A stretch of 36,021 nt of DNA. It comes from Phycisphaerales bacterium (GTDB lineage: Bacteria > Planctomycetota > Phycisphaerae > Phycisphaerales > SM1A02). A model generated the notes under the pieces. That model ran no database searches and was not told where the DNA came from. It saw only the letters and a list, made by a program, of their open reading frames with translations. Position 1 is the stretch's first letter. Every line of letters begins with the position of its first letter. Positions 35,885 through 36,021 of this stretch are shown piece after piece. Both the position numbers and the translations under genes were made by a program. The stretch covers positions 1 to 36,021 of the forward strand of contig JASMLG010000003.1 in assembly GCA_030748805.1 (NCBI GenBank), read 5' to 3'.

Positions 35885-36021
35885 GGGGCCGACCTGGTTT
35901 CGACCGGACAGGGAAGGCAATACATTGCGTAACGTGGAGCATCCTTGCCACGTAAAAAGGATGCACAATTTTTAGTTGGCAACGCTAACTACGCACTCGC
36001 AGCATAACCTGCGACACACCG
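35885..36021 (+). ncRNA. ssrA: Transfer-messenger RNA (tmRNA), 5' part; runs off the window
   Basis: The start GGGGCCGACCTGGTTTCGAC fits the conserved tmRNA 5' end (GGGG, TGG, TTCGAC). The pseudoknot 1 stem CGTGG/CCACG encloses GCATCCTT, which pairs perfectly with AAGGATGC downstream. The tag frame begins with GGC at 35978, preceded by TTTAGTT with the conserved A at -4, and reads Gly-Asn-Ala-Asn-Tyr-Ala-Leu-Ala-Ala before TAA (36005-36007). The tag ends in YALAA like the E. coli degradation tag, so stalled products would be marked for ClpXP-type proteases. The downstream pseudoknots and tRNA-like 3' half lie outside the window. Tandem partial copy upstream. Confidence 0.93.

Overview
The window is a gene-dense, AT-rich (about 40% GC by eye) chromosomal segment of a Gram-negative, aerobically respiring bacterium. 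I place it most probably in Planctomycetota, perhaps a marine Phycisphaerae-like lineage. The pointers are tandem prepilin-like proteins with the FTLIELLVV signature, a fused AroD-AroE enzyme, a DUF1573 protein, a Ser/Thr kinase with a C-terminal membrane anchor, alternative complex III, and LPS genes. This assignment is inference from gene content; no rRNA gene is present to settle it.

Layout. (1) 1-7664, minus strand: an act operon in the order actA-B-C-D-E-F, every junction overlapping, with actF cut by the left edge. It encodes alternative complex III, a membrane quinol:electron acceptor oxidoreductase. (2) 7864-9371, minus: tatD and a membrane-anchored DUF1573 protein, translationally coupled. 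(3) 9491-14741, plus: clpB behind a near-perfect sigma-54 type promoter, then aroC and a fused aroDE of the shikimate pathway. (4) 20775-14811, minus: a six-gene run of heptosyltransferase-like, maf, lpxK, hldE, an M24B aminopeptidase and a DUF2470-like protein; most of it serves LPS core and lipid A assembly. (5) 20877-23376: a Ser/Thr kinase (plus) meeting a TalC/FSA-type aldolase (minus) tail to tail, then a RidA-family protein (plus).

(6) 23377-25810: a 438-base gap with competing hairpins, then two paralogous prepilin-like genes closed by a perfect rho-independent terminator. (7) 25842-33254, plus: seven tightly packed membrane-related genes: an NfeD/ClpP-class protease, a short NfeD, floA, a DegT-type aminotransferase, plsC and two DUF21/CBS transporters. 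(8) 33240-34949, minus: recJ. A 59-base near-perfect inverted repeat separates it from divergent adk (35058-35666). (9) 35671-36021: tmRNA (ssrA) begins and runs off the right edge. It is preceded 152 bases upstream by a truncated, diverged tandem copy of its own leader and 5' end.

The most unusual signals are the tandem partial duplication of the tmRNA 5' region with a boxA-like element in each leader, the attenuator-like structured gap before the prepilin pair, the inverted repeat between recJ and adk, and the sigma-54-like promoter abutting clpB. No tRNA, rRNA, CRISPR array, insertion sequence or phage gene was recognised.
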